Shown: positions 15,895-25,805 of the stretch, piece by piece
How the letters are laid out: each line of letters begins with the position of its first letter
How positions within the stretch are numbered: the stretch's first letter is position 1
NCBI GenBank assembly: GCA_950097015.1
Contig: CATNEN010000015.1
Span: 1,285,501 to 1,349,500 of the forward strand
Direction: 5' to 3'
Origin: Macrostomum hystrix
Lineage: Eukaryota; Platyhelminthes; Macrostomidae
DNA: 64,000 bases
The notes under the pieces: generated by a model
Told to the model about the DNA's origin: nothing
Databases searched by the model: none
What the model saw: only the letters and a program-made list of their open reading frames with translations
Made by a program: the position numbers and the translations under genes

Positions 15895-15948
15895 ATTCGT
15901 GATGGGAGTTCGTATTCGTGATGGGAGTTCGTATTCGTGATGAGGGTA
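15895..15948. repeat. Short 19-bp tandem repeat, 2.8 copies
   Basis: Three copies of a unit with core ATTCGTGATGGGAGTTCG lie between the end of the 29-bp satellite and the splice acceptor of the first visible TPR exon. The unit is unrelated to the satellite. Confidence 0.85.
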
Positions 15949-15964
15949 TTTTGTCTGTAATCAG

Positions 15965-16334
15965 GTCGCATCGAGCGCCTAGAAACTGAGCGCCAGCACC
16001 TGGAAGATCGGGTTCGCCTGCTCGAGTCCCAGCTGACTGAGCATTTGTCATCAGCATCGACCTCCGCTGCCGCTGCTTCGGCTGCCCAGTTGGAGAGTTC
16101 AACGCTCTCGGCACTCAGCTCCGGCGCCGAGGAGCTGCGCAGTCTTCGAGCCAAGCTGGACAGCTCGGAGTCTCGATCAGCTGAGTTGTCAGCCCGCCTG
16201 GAATCGGCTCTGGCCCGGCTGGAATCTGATCGGGAGGAGCGGCAGCAACTGGAGGAGTCTTATCAGCGCCAGCTGGCTGCTGAGCGAGCCGCTGCCGAGC
16301 TGTCCAAGGCAACAGCTGATGAGCAGATGAGCAA
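15965..16334 (+). CDS. TPR: Nucleoprotein TPR, first visible exon (coiled coil)
   Basis: TPR is the large coiled-coil scaffold of the nuclear-pore basket, used in mRNA export quality control and perinuclear organisation. The nine exons from here to 28,800 encode about 1,860 residues covering everything except roughly the first 200 of a protein that is about 2,360 residues in vertebrates. This exon follows a TCAG acceptor, enters with 2 nt of a split codon, and ends at GTGAGA. It encodes heptad-rich Glu/Leu/Ala/Arg sequence, for example RIERLETERQHLEDRVRLL. The last codon is split (AA|G) and joins exactly to the next exon, giving K-C-S-E-L. The exon is assigned to TPR by continuity with the next exon, which carries diagnostic motifs. 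N-terminal exons must lie left of the satellite. Confidence 0.8.
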
Positions 16335-16511
16335 GTGAGATTTCGCAATTGTCTGCTCTTAATTAGATTGTCCTTCTGTGTGTTTGGTTTTCTGTATTTC
16401 ACGGTAGTGTCATTGTCTCTAATATACAGCATTATGTATCATTTACTCAAGCCTTATTGTAGTCTGTTCTGCTTTGCCGTGTGTGCCTCTGGGAACAGAC
16501 TGTGCAGTCTG

Positions 16512-16886
16512 AACAGTCTGTTATTCACTGTACAGTCTGTTATTCACTGTACAGTCTGTTATTCACTGTACAGTCTGTTATTCACTGTACAGTATGTTAT
16601 TCACTGTACAGTCTGTTATTCACTGTACAGTCTGTTATTCACTGTACAGTATGTTATTCACTGTACAGTCTGTTATTCACTGTACAGTCTGTTATTCACT
16701 GTACAGTCTGTTATTCACTGTACAGTCTGTTATTCACTGTACAGTCTGTTATTCACTGTACAGTCTGTTATTCACTGTACAGTCTGTTATTCACTGTACA
16801 GTCTGTTATTCACAGTACAGTCTGTTATTCACTGTACAGTCTGTTATTCACTGTACAGTCTGTTATTCACTGTACAGTCTGTACTT
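16512..16886. repeat. Intronic 19-bp minisatellite, about 20 copies
   Basis: Tandem 19-bp units (core CTGTACAGTCTGTTATTCA) fill over half of the TPR intron 16,335-16,984. Each unit carries the 8-bp palindrome CTGTACAG. The unit has no stop in any plus-strand frame, so long spurious ORFs run through it; these are not genes. Confidence 0.95.
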
Positions 16887-16984
16887 CATGGTGCAGTCTA
16901 TGGTTGAATACACCTGGTCTAGCCCTTTCTGATCACAATGCACACAGTAAATGACGATTCCCTTCGACTGGTCCCGCTGTCCAG

Positions 16985-17585
16985 GTGCTCGGAGCTGGCC
17001 AGCGCTGCTGACGGCATGCGAGCCCGCCTGGCCGAGGCCGGCAGAGATCGCCAGCTGATGGAGCGCAGCTTTGCCAGCCAGCTGTCGGTGGCGGCCGAAC
17101 GGCAGTCCGAGCTGGAGTCGACCATCGCTGAGTTGAAGTCGCGCCTAGCCGAGGCCGCCAGCGAGGTCGACAGGCTGCGCGCCGGCATCGGTGCCCTGTC
17201 CGAGGCGGAGATCGAGCGCCTGGCACCCGCCGCCGCAGCCACCAGCCGCATGCTGAAGCGGGGAAAGACTCTCACGCAGATCTACGCTGAGCACGTGGAG
17301 GTCCAGGGCCAGCTGTCCGCGGCACGCCTGGAGGCTGACAAAGCCAACTTGGCGGTGGCGCATATCCTTGAAGAGATTCAGGCCAAGGTGCCGCTGCTTC
17401 GCCGGCGTCAGGATGAGTACCGGCGGGTCCGGCTGTCCGCCAGTGAGCTGGCCAAGCGGCTCGACGACTCCGTGGCCCAGATGTGCGATCTGAAGCGCGG
17501 CAATGAGGAGCTGGCAAGGAAGGCCGCCTTCTTTGAAAGGGAGAATGCTAGACTGAAGGCCAGGGCTAAAGATCTGGGCGAGCAG
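16985..17585 (+). CDS. TPR: Nucleoprotein TPR, exon with conserved IY..HVE segment
   Basis: This is the exon that identifies the gene. In order it shows SELASAADGMRARLAEAG, ALSEAEIERLAPAAAA, TLTQIYAEHVEVQGQL, ILEEIQAKVPLLRRRQDEYR and FFERENARLKARAKDLGEQ. These correspond in order and spacing to the TPR segments with SAADDSEAK, the SEEEL.A..PTAAAV region, the LTE(I/L)Y..YVE region and the coiled coil that follows in animal TPR. The acceptor is CTGTCCAG at 16,981-16,984. The donor GTGAGG follows a complete Gln codon (phase 0). Reading past the donor would continue open into the next minisatellite, giving Cys/His-rich junk until about 17,858. The assignment rests on recalled family motifs, not a database search. 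Confidence 0.93.
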
Positions 17586-17604
17586 GTGAGGGGCTCGACT
17601 TTTG

Positions 17605-17862
17605 ACTATTCTGTATGTTGCACGGTTCATTCTGTGTGTTGCACGGCTCATTCTGTGTGTTTCACGGCTCATTCTGTGTGTTGCACGGTTCATTCTGTGT
17701 GTTGCACGGTTCATTCTGTGTGTTGCACGGCTCATTCTGTGTGTTGCAAGGCTCATTCTGTGTTGCACGGCTCATTCTGTGTGTTGCACGGTTCATTCTG
17801 TGTGTTGCACGGTTCATTCTGTGTGTTGCACGGTTCATTCTGTGTGTTGCACGGCTGATTCT
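17605..17862. repeat. Intronic 21-bp minisatellite, about 12 copies
   Basis: 21-bp units (core TGTTGCACGGTTCATTCTG) make up 258 of the 313 nt of the TPR intron 17,586-17,898. The unit length is a multiple of three, and it is open in all plus frames and in minus frames, so several overlapping spurious ORFs arise. One copy is 2 bp short near 17,760. Confidence 0.95.
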
Positions 17863-17898
17863 GTGTTGCACTCCACTTGACCATCTCAATCTGCGCAG

Positions 17899-18321
17899 GT
17901 GACTCACCTGCTCGCTGAGGTAGAAGCCGCACGCGGCCGCCCACTAGCCGGAGGTGCTGGGGACGCCAGCTCTGAGGCTGAGGCGGCCCAGCCTGACAGG
18001 TTAGATAACCAGCAGATGGATGAGGGCAGCGGAGGCGGCTCTCTGCTATCCGAGCAGCCTCAATCGACTCAAGATGTCATCAGTAGTTCGCTGCTGACCT
18101 TCTCGGACATTCGCCAGCTTCAGCAGCGCAACATCGGCCTGGTGGAGGCGTCGCGCGAGTTGGCCGCCAGGTTGGAGGTTCTGGAGCGGGAACGTAGCGA
18201 CGCTAGCGAGCTCCGGCTGCGGCTGGAGGCGGCCACATCCGAGCTGGAGTTGGCCCGCACCGCTGACAGGCAGCACCGAGACCTGCTGCGCGTGGCCAGT
18301 CAGCAGCGGGACATGTACAAG
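17899..18321 (+). CDS. TPR: Nucleoprotein TPR, exon ending in RDMYK
   Basis: The acceptor is CTGCGCAG; the reading frame is phase 0 at both ends (141 codons). It begins VTHLLAEVEAARG and includes a Ser/Gly/Glu-rich linker around SSEAEAAQPDR. Then come SSSLLTFSDIRQLQQRN and a coiled coil ending QQRDMYK. These match the TPR block with (Y/F).(N/D)I.(E/Q)LQQ(Q/R)N and the RQRDMYR that precedes the LLSQ segment; here the next exon starts LLLESAK. The donor GTGAGC is followed after about 40 nt by the large 21-bp minisatellite. Failure to splice would add a (PRFHPQS)n tail. Confidence 0.92.
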
Positions 18322-18361
18322 GTGAGCACTGCCTCCTCTTCTGGTGCTGAGTTCTTCATGC

Positions 18362-19692
18362 GGTTTCACCCTGAGCTCCCTAGGTTTCACCCTCAGTCCC
18401 CTAGGTTTCACCCTCAGTCCCCTAGGTTTCACCCTCAGTCCCCTAGGTTTCACCCTCAGTCCCCTAGGTTTCACCCTGAGTCCCCTAGGTTTCACCCTCA
18501 GTCCCCTAGGTTTCACCCTCAGTCCCCTAGGTTTCACCCTCAGTCCCCTAGGTTTCACCCTCAGTCCCCTAGGTTTAACCCTCAGTCCCCTAGGTTTCAC
18601 CCTGAGCCCCCTAGGTTTCACCCTCAGTCCCCTAGGTTTCACCCTCAGTCCCCTAGGTTTCACCCTGAGCCCCCTAGGTTTCATCCTGATCCCCCTTGGT
18701 TTCACCCTGAGCCCCCTAGGTTTAACCCTCAGTCCCCTAGGTTTCACCCTCAGTCCCCTAGGTTTCACCCTCAGTCCCCTAGGTTTCACCCTCAGTCCCC
18801 TAGGTTTCACCCTCAGTCCCCTAGGTTTCACCCTCAGTCCCCTAGGTTTCACCCTCAGTCCCCTAGGGTTCACCCTCAGTCCCTAGGTTTCACCCTGAGC
18901 CCCCCAGGTTTCATCCTGATCCCCCTTGGTTTCACCCTGAGCCCCCTAGGTTTCATCCTGATCCCCCTTGGTTTCACCCTGAGCCCCCTAGGTTTAACCC
19001 TCAGTCCCCTAGGTTTCACCCTCAGTCCCCTAGGTTTCACCCTCAGTCCCCTAGGGTTCACCCTCAGTCCCTAGGTTTCACCCTGAGCCCCCCAGGTTTC
19101 ATCCTGATCCCCCTTGGTTTCACCCTGAGCCCCCTAGGTTTCACCCTGAGCCCCCTAGGTTTCACCCTGAGCCCCCTAGGTTTCACCCTCAGTCCCCTTG
19201 GTTTCACCCTGAGCCCCCTAGGTTTCACCCTGAGCCCCCTAGGTTTCACCCTGAGCCCCCTAGGTTTCATCCTGAGCCCCCTAGGGTTCACCCTCAGTCC
19301 CCTAGGTTTCATCCTGAGCCCCCTAGGGTTCACCCTCAGTCCCCTAGGTTTCACCCTGAGCCCCCTAGGTTTCATCCTGAGCCCCCTAGGTTTCATCCTG
19401 AGCCCCCTAGGGTTCACCCTCAGTCCCCTAGGGTTCACCCTCAGTCCCCTAGGTTTCACCCTGAGCCCCCTAGGTTTCATCCTGAGCCCCCTAGGTTTCA
19501 TCCTGAGCCCCCTAGGGTTCACCCTCAGTCCCCTAGGGTTCACCCTCAGTCCCCTAGGTTTCACCCTGAGCCCCCTAGGTTTCACCCTGAGCCCCCTAGG
19601 TTTCATCCTGAGCCCCCTAGGTTTCATCCTGAGTTCATGAGGTTTCATCCTAAGTTCATAAGGTTTTATTCTGAGTTCATGAGGTTTCATTC
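18362..19692. repeat. Intronic 21-bp minisatellite, about 63 copies
   Basis: Units with core CCTAGGTTTCACCCTCAG occupy 1.33 kb of the 1.54-kb TPR intron 18,322-19,857. CAG/GAG, TTTCAC/TTTCAT and TTTCAC/GTTCAC variants form local sub-blocks, and a few units are 20 bp long. The unit is translatable on both strands (PRFHPQS plus, KPRGLRV minus), which explains the long repetitive ORFs here. Confidence 0.97.
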
Positions 19693-19857
19693 TTTCCTGA
19701 TTTCCTCTCCTTGATTTCCGAAGCTTTTATTATCAGCATCAACGACCTCTATCTGATTTGTTAGAAAAAAATTCAAAAAGCGCATCGCTTTACTTATTAG
19801 CAGACTATCTAGCAAAAATTGTATTTGATAGCCAGCAATTCTCATATTCGTTCGCAG

Positions 19858-20448
19858 CTGCTACTGGAATCCGCCAAGAATTCTTCCGCCACTGATTCGG
19901 CTGCCGCTGCGGCTGCTGCGGCCCCAGTTGCCACAGAGGTGACCAGCCAGCAGCAGCAGCAGCAGTCCTCATCCTCGGCCAGCAGCGCAGCGCTCGTTGC
20001 CGCCCACGCCGAGCTGTCAGCCGTTCGCTCCCAGCTGGCTGAGCGGGATCGTCAGCGCGCCGTTGAGTTGGAGTGCGCCCGCGCCGAACTCCTCGAAGCG
20101 CGCCGCACCAGCTCCCGCCTGTCTGCCCGCCTAGAGGCCGCTCAGCGACGCGCCGAGCTTGGCGAGGCCGGCTGCGCGCGCTATCGCCGCGAGATTGACC
20201 TCTTGCGCGAGATGAACGAGAAGTACGCGGGCATGCTGGCCAGGCACGAGCGGGAGGCGGTGCAGCTGCAGGCCCAGCTCATTGACCGGGCCGAGTCCAG
20301 GGCCCGGCTGGAGGCCCAGCTGGAGTTGGCCCGCCAGCAGGCCAAGGCGCTGAGAGCTGCCGAGGCGAGGCTAACTGTGGAGTGCGAGCAGCTGAGGCAG
20401 GACCGGCTGAGGCAAGGCCTGCTCATGACCAGCCTGCAGGCTGTGCAG
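19858..20448 (+). CDS. TPR: Nucleoprotein TPR, exon ending LLMTSLQAVQ
   Basis: The acceptor is TTCGCAG; there are 197 codons, phase 0 at both ends. The exon starts LLLESAKNS, then has a low-complexity Ala and Gln stretch (codons about 20-45) and a long coiled coil. It contains YRREIDLLREMNEKYAGML, and ends RLTVECEQLRQD followed by GLLMTSLQAVQ. The YRREI.(S/L)L.E.N.K block and the terminal LLxTNLQ-type motif are conserved landmarks of animal TPR in the same order. The exon has strong GC3 bias compared with the AT-rich surrounding intron. The donor is GTGAGT. Confidence 0.92.
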
Positions 20449-20529
20449 GTGAGTCTGCTGAGAGTCAGCCAGGACGTCTGGCCTTCTTGCACCTGTGCGG
20501 CGTGGGTTGCATAGAACTCAATTAGTGAG

Positions 20530-21222
20530 AATGTAGCACAGTGTTTAAATGTGCGAAATTCAGACCGATAGGTCATGGGTTCGAATCCATGTTTTTAACA
20601 GTAGAAAGACCACTGGAGTATTTCAAATATCCACTGCCTACTTCGCGACAGCTCCCAAATCTAATGACCGATTTTTGCGAAAGTTTTCCGCCCTCAAAGC
20701 CGTCCGAGTCAGCATCGTCGAGATATTCAGCGATTCTTGTCGAAGAACCGGTTGGCAAGGACAACTAATGTAGCTCTGCATAAACCTCTGTGGCGAATCC
20801 AATTTCGGCTTCATCAGTGAAATTAGAGAAATTCGCGTCAGGGTGTCCATAGTAGTCTATTTCCACCTGTTGTAGCCCTTGAAGGTCCAGCAAATCCGTC
20901 TAAATAAAGGTCGGTGACCGCCGAAGACGGAGATGATGCAAGCACATTCGGGTGACATGCTGATAAAGTTTAAAGGTCTGGAAAGGCCACACTGAGTCGC
21001 AGTGCAAATCCGTGTATAGGGGTGTATGAAATACACTAGCTCTTATGCGAAAAATCTGACCTTCGGCCAGAAACATTGAATATCTCGCCGGTCTGAAGAG
21101 CTGGCGACTTGTTTCTTGTTTCAGAAGATGCGCAACAAAAAGTTGGCCCGTGTTCTTGAGTTTCGTGTGCTTGCATTGTTCCGTTCGGGTGCAGCAAATA
21201 ATTGTCAGAGGGGGGGGGTAAA
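20530..21222 (+). mobile_element. Dispersed repeat with tRNA-like 5' head, copy 1
   Basis: In TPR intron 20,449-21,747. The left end has an A-box-like GTAGCACAGTGTTTAAATG and a B-box-like GGGTTCGAATCC 40 nt later, suggesting a Pol III-derived head. The body from about 20,810 to 21,222 matches 52,400-52,800 on the plus strand and 57,166-57,256 on the minus strand. Shared words include CAGAAGATGCGCAA and GTTGGCCCGTGT. No coding capacity was seen. Whether head and body are one element is inferred, because the other copies lack the head. Confidence 0.65.
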
Positions 21223-21381
21223 ACTGGTGCCAACGTCAGCTGCAGTTTTGCGGCTGGCTGTACATCTCGTGAACCCTTCTTCAGGGCGCCTTCCGCTTGT
21301 TTTCCTACACACAATGTGGCGCAGTTCATCGCTTATGAATTATATGCAAAATTAGCCTCGTCGGAATTCCCGAGGTCGGGA

Positions 21382-21741
21382 GGTCGGTGGCAGAGCGGTT
21401 AGCGCGGCTGCCTCTCGCACCACGGTCCCTAAGTTCGATTCCACGGCGAGGGCACATTTATTTGGGGCGCAGCCGCGGAGAGAAGGCTTGTGGGGCTTGT
21501 CGTGCAATTTACGCCCTTGAGGGCCAACCTCCAAGGCACAGTGAAATGTACACTGCCTGACAATGAGAAAGTCAGGCAGATGTACACACCTGTGTGAGCT
21601 TATGCCTGCGTACAGTATCTGTGTGCGTGTGCGCTCAGGAGTCAGCGAAATGGGCAAAATTGCCTCCTCGCTGGCTGCGGGTCTAGTGTCACTAAATGAT
21701 GTGCCATTGCCCGCAGCCCTCCTGCAATTATTATTATTATT
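21382..21741 (+). mobile_element. tRNA-derived SINE (family 1), copy 1
   Basis: The head has a Pol III A box (GTGGCAGAGCGGTTAGCGC) and B box (AAGTTCGATTCC) at tRNA spacing. A GC-rich body follows, shared with 22,383-22,668 (plus) and 26,191-26,517 (minus). It ends CCTGCAATTATTATTATTATT. The tail stops 6 nt before the CCCCAG acceptor region of the next TPR exon, so this insertion forms the polypyrimidine/branch region of that intron. Confidence 0.85.
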
Positions 21742-21747
21742 CCCCAG

Positions 21748-22313
21748 GTCAACCTGGAGAAACGCGACCAAGAAGTTCGCCTGGCTGCCGAAGCTCGAGT
21801 GTCGGCAGCTGCAGAGCGGGCCGCCTCCCTGGAACGCCGGTTGGCCGATGCCGTGTCCGCAGCGTCAGCCGAGCGGTCAGCCGCCGAGGCAGCGGCTGCC
21901 AACTCCGCCAAGCAGCTGGCAGAGCTCTCCGAGCGCCTGGCCGCAGCTCAGGCCCGGCTGAAATCTGCCGAGGAGCTGGTCGCCAACTCTGCGGCCGCAG
22001 CTGCCGCCGCCGCCGGAGTCAAGTCTGCCGCTGCCGAGGAGGACTCGGCGTCAGCGGAGCAGCCGGAGCCTGTCGACGCTTCGGGCCAGACTGCTTCCGC
22101 TCTCGCCAGCGAGCAGGAGCTGGGGGCCCTGCGGGAGCGAGTGCAGGCCCTGGAGCGAGACTGCGACTTCCTCAGAGGCCAGGTGGACAATTATCGGGCC
22201 ATGGCGGAGGGCGCCGAAGCTCGCCTCACTCAGCAAGCCGAGGAGCACGCGGCGGCTCTGGCCGAAGCCGAGAGTCGTCTCAAAGAGAGGCAGGAGTCCA
22301 TTGACTACTATCG
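21748..22313 (+). CDS. TPR: Nucleoprotein TPR, Ala-rich coiled-coil exon
   Basis: The exon starts VNLEKRDQEVRLAAEARV directly after TTCCCCAG and ends with a split codon (CG|) before GTGAGC. It is mostly Ala/Glu/Leu heptads with an Ala tract (about residues 80-95) and an acidic Ser/Glu patch. LGALRERVQALERDCDFL and DNYRAMAEGAEARL near the end align by position with the TPR (D)LKERL ... (E)QYQAMV segment. The acceptor sits just after the 3' tail of a SINE, so its strength depends on transposon sequence. In-frame continuity to the next exon needs the CGAAG acceptor at 22,800. Confidence 0.88.
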
Positions 22314-22382
22314 GTGAGCTGCGCCTTGGACTAACTTCTTTTATGATACTAATGCTGCTGGATATTTTGTTGTTCTTCCCAA

Positions 22383-22668
22383 TGTCTGTCAGTGCAGTCT
22401 ATCGCGTTCGCGTATCGCGCACCAAGGTCGATTCTGCGGCGACGCCACATGACGTCAAGAAGGCTTGAAGGCTTGTCGAGAAATTTAGGCACAATGAGAG
22501 TATACACTGCCTGATGATGAGAATTCAGGTACACACCTTTGTGAGGGTGTGTTCAGGAGTCGGCGAAGAGGGCAGAATTGCCTCGTCGCTTACTGCGGGT
22601 CTAGTGTCACCCAATGATGAGCTATTGTCCACAGCCCTTCTGAAATTATTGTTTTTATTATTGTATTA
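22383..22668 (+). mobile_element. tRNA-derived SINE (family 1), diverged copy 2
   Basis: It matches 21,382-21,741 with substitutions and gaps: AAGGTCGATTCTGCGG (degraded B box), TACACTGCCTGATGATGAGA, CTGCGGGTCTAGTGTCAC and an ATT-rich tail. It makes up more than half of the 487-nt TPR intron 22,314-22,800. It is more decayed than copy 1, so probably older. Confidence 0.75.
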
Positions 22669-22800
22669 TATTTTATAAAATTTACTTGTCCTCTTCTGCA
22701 ATATCCTTCTCCTACTCCCTCTGCGAAGCTTTCTTGTTCCCCAATCCCATGTGTGATGAGATTTCTCTAACCACAGTGTTCCTCACCGCTGAACCCGAAG

Positions 22801-23365
22801 CGCCCAGCTGGACAGCCTGGAGCGGGAGCGCCAGTCGCTGGTGAGCGATCGCTTCAAGCAGACCGAGGAGGCCCACGCCATGAACGCCGACCTGCGTAAG
22901 CAGCTGCACGACCGGCAGCAGGAGCTGCAGGCGGCTCTGGATCGCCGCAACGCCGCTGTCGGAGCCGAGGAGCGGGCGAAGGCGCGGGCTGCTAGAGAGG
23001 CCGCCAAAGCAGCGGAGGCCGACAATAAGTACCAACAGGAGCTGCTGCTGCACGCCGCCGATGCCCAGGCGATGCAGGCGGTGCGCAAGGAGCTGGCCGA
23101 AGCTGAGCGGCGCTGCCAGGAGGCTGGCGAATCGGCGCGCCGTGCCAGCGCCGAGGCACAGCAGAGAATCGCGACCTTGACAGCCGAGGTCGATCGGCTT
23201 AAGGCGGCCAAGGCGGACGCTGAGGCGAAGCTCACTCAGCTGGCGGGCGACTTCAGCGAAGCCAGGAAGCGACTGCTGGCGACTGAAGAGGGGACCGCCC
23301 AGTCAGCTGCTTCAACAGGCGCAGGTCGCGGGGGTGTTGCCAAGGAGCTGGCTGGCCAGCTGCAG
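22801..23365 (+). CDS. TPR: Nucleoprotein TPR, exon with LLLHAADAQAMQA motif
   Basis: This is the best-conserved block of the TPR/MLP1/MLP2 family. The start at 22,801 (acceptor CCGAAG) is chosen because it completes the split CG|C codon, and because the alternative CCACAG acceptor 27 nt upstream runs into TGA. The exon opens RAQLDSLERERQSLV. Near codon 75 it carries ADNKYQQELLLHAADAQAM, corresponding to the invariant NKYE(R/K)E(L/V)(M/V)HAA.(A/V)(E/Q) block. A heptad region and a Gly/Ala-rich end follow (AKELAGQLQ). The donor is GTGAGA. The conserved RF.RREK(E/D)IA segment expected next is not visible here or at the start of the next exon. Confidence 0.93.
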
Positions 23366-23431
23366 GTGAGACGATATTGCCCTAAAAATAAACAATCAGC
23401 AAATAGGACAATATGGTTCATAGTCATTCAC

Positions 23432-24437
23432 TTATTCAGCATGTTCACCACCATTGTCCTTGCCGACGATGCGCCAGGCCTCTGGTTCCGGTACCCACGC
23501 TCTTGAGTCCGCATTGCGTACCGCTCCATTGCAAGCAGCTTCGTTGTGCTCAATGCTGTCGAATCGATTGACCCGAAGGGGCTTCTTCACAGTTGGAAAT
23601 AGATACTTGTCACAAACGTGAGAAGTCATGCGAATAGGGTGGATGCTGAAGCACTTCCCAGCCCCATCTAGTTAGAAGATCCACGAAATTGTGCTTGCGA
23701 TGTGCTGGTGCATTATCATGCAACAGACCACACCAGATTCCAGCAAGCCAGGACGCTTCTTTCGAATCGCTGGACGCAACTTCTGCTGGATCCACTTGAG
23801 TAGTGCCCATTGACGGTGGTTCCATGGGGCACTGCCCAGTTGAGATAGACTCCGTGGGCATCAAAAAACATAATGTGCATGACCTTCAGCGCGCCCTGCT
23901 TCCTGATTGCCTTCTGTGGCCTCGGAGAATCAGCCGGAAACCATTCAGCAGACTGGGCCTGTGTTTCAGGATCCCAGCTGTAAATCCACGTTTCATTTCC
24001 GGCCACAATTCTCAGAAGAAATTTGTCTCTGTGAAAGCGACGCAGGTGGTTAGTGGCAGCTAGAGCTCGCTGCATCTTCTGCTCACCTGTCAGAAGGTGC
24101 GGCACCCACTTGCAAAACTTCTTCTACGGGTCGAGACGCTCAGTCCGAATGGTATATATACTGCCAACTGTCACTCCTACCTCTTCTGCCAGCTCTTCGC
24201 ATGTCTGTCACCGATTATTATCCAGGAGCTCTTGGACTTTCTTCATCTTGGTTGCTGGCAGTCATTGGCTTTCCTGAACGATCATTGTTTTCAATGCTTT
24301 CTCTCCGTAAACAGCCGGCACCACTTGCTGCAAAAAACTTGCTGAAGCTCTCGGAACATCTCCGGAGGCTTTTCCTTTTGCAGAAATTGAAACTTCATGA
24401 CAATTCTAACGTCTTGTTTCGAGAATGATTCCGCCAT
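23432..24437 (-). pseudogene. Mariner-type transposase relic
   Basis: Read on the minus strand from the ATG at 24,437, it gives an HTH-like N-terminus (KQDVRIVMKFQFLQKEKPP) that breaks by frameshift after about 35 residues. Then come PHLLTGEQKMQR, AGNETWIYSWDPETQAQSAE and KVMHIMFFDAHGVYLNW, typical of Tc1/mariner. After another shift come LLHDNAPAHRK and HPPYSHDFS, with the catalytic Asp in HDNAPAH. A third shift gives a WRIV.K-type C-terminus near 23,440. At least three frame breaks make it inactive. It lies antisense in the TPR intron 23,366-25,224. No clear terminal inverted repeats were found. Confidence 0.9.
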
Positions 24438-24617
24438 TGCCAATAATTCAATGGGTAGCAGTAAAGAAGAGAGCGAAGCTCAGGCATGGTTGCAAGCTAA
24501 GGCTTAAAGTCTTAAACCGAAAATAGCTTTTTTAATGTACGCCGTAAATTTTAAAACCTTCTTTTAGGGGCTTCGGCTAGGACACGCGGGCCCGCGGGCC
24601 TGGTGCGGCACTTAAAG

Positions 24618-25027
24618 CTCCCCTGTCTCAACCCTCCCCTGTCTCATCTCTCCCCCGTCTCATCTCTCCCCTGTCTCATCTCTCCCCTGTCTCATCTCTG
24701 CCTGTCTCATCTCTCTCCTGTCTCATCTCTCCCCTGTCTCATCTCTCCCCTGTCTCAACCCTCCCCTGTCTCATCTCTCCCCTGTCTCATCTCTCCCCTG
24801 TCTCATCTCTCCCCTGTCTCATCTCTCCCCTGTCTCATCTCTCCCCTGTCTCATCTCTCCCCTGTCTCATCTCTCCCCTGTCTCATCTCTGCCTGTCTCA
24901 TCTCTCCCCTGTCTCATCTCTCCCCTGTCTCATCTCTCCCGTCTCATCTCTCCCCTGTCTCATCTCTCCCCTGTCTCATCTCTCTCCTGTCTCATCTCTC
25001 TCCTGTCTCATCTCTCCCTGTCTCAAC
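24618..25027. repeat. Intronic 16-bp pyrimidine minisatellite, about 25 copies
   Basis: Units CCCCTGTCTCATCTCT occur in the same TPR intron as the mariner relic. The plus strand is almost pure pyrimidine, so the array can form purine/pyrimidine triplex structures. A few units are 14-15 bp. The ORF through it (repeated SPVSSLPCLI) is an artefact. Confidence 0.95.
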
Positions 25028-25224
25028 CTTGTGTCTATCACACTGGGAGTTAATGAGAATCATTTAGAGTGGTTCATTCATTCACAGCACAACATAAAAA
25101 AATTCATCACCCTAAGCTATTATTCTCGAGGCACACAGTGACAGTTGGAGTGCTCAAGTGTAGTATGATTATTATGGTAATTATCGCCAATCGCTAAATA
25201 GCTAAAATCCCAAATCCCACGCAG

Positions 25225-25710
25225 GATCGAGTCCGTCAGGTGGCGGAGTTCCAGGCTGCCGCGGCCCGCGCCGAGTCAGCGCGTCTCGCGCGCCAGCTCG
25301 AGTCCACTCGCGCCGCCCTGGACGAGGCCCGTTCCGCGTTGGTGGCCTCAGCCGCGGTGCCCTCTCGCCAGCTGGTGGACGCCGATGAGCGCGCCGAGCT
25401 GGTCCGCGCCCGCGAGCAGATCAGCCTGCTGACGGAGAGCAACCGGCTGCTGCGGCAGGAGGAGGCCAGGTGGCGCTCCCGCACCGCCGAGCTCACCAGC
25501 CGGGCTGACGAGCTGGCGAATCAGCTGGCTCCGCTTCGAGCTCAGCTGGCGGCGGCTGCCAGTCAACAGACCGAAGCCGAGGAATCTGCCAGGCTGCTCA
25601 CCGAGGAGCGAAATCGGTGGCGCGATCGCTGCCAGGAGCTGCTTGAGAAGACTGAGCGCATGGACGCTGATCAGTACAAGCAGGCCTGCGCTGAGAGGGA
25701 CGCCCTGCAG
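25225..25710 (+). CDS. TPR: Nucleoprotein TPR, exon with SNRLLRQEEARW
   Basis: The acceptor is CCCACGCAG; there are 162 codons, phase 0 at both ends. Opening coiled coil: FQAAAARAESARLARQLES. Middle: ISLLTESNRLLRQEEARWR and LANQLAPLRAQLAA. End: RNRWRDRCQELLEKTERMD, then QYKQACAERDALQ. These track the TPR order T(N/S)(K/R)(M/L)LR.E, (L/I).PL..(A/Q) and (W)(K/R).R.Q.L(L/V). The donor is GTTGGT, a weaker form than the GTGAG sites used elsewhere in the gene. The region after the exon is a 95-nt intron free of repeats. Confidence 0.92.
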
Positions 25711-25805
25711 GTTGGTTAGAGCTGGAGACCTGGGAGCGTCGATGATTCCAACCTTCTTAGAAGCACTTGAGAAGATCTTGAGCATACCCTCAACCCCCGC
25801 TACAG

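Noticed and set aside
16335-16954. Long ORFs in the 19-bp minisatellite (up to 190 codons)
   Set aside because: They exist because the unit lacks stops in all plus frames; they lie between two TPR exons joined by good splice sites.
18046-19690. Minus-strand ORFs encoding repeated KPRGLRV
   Set aside because: Antisense shadow of the 21-bp intronic repeat, with no start context, domain or conserved end.
21382-21453. Functional tRNA gene
   Set aside because: A and B boxes are present, but the rest does not fold as a cloverleaf by eye and it continues into a SINE body with an AT-rich tail.
24603-25067. 154-codon ORF of SPVSSLPCLI repeats
   Set aside because: Translation of the 16-bp pyrimidine minisatellite within a TPR intron.
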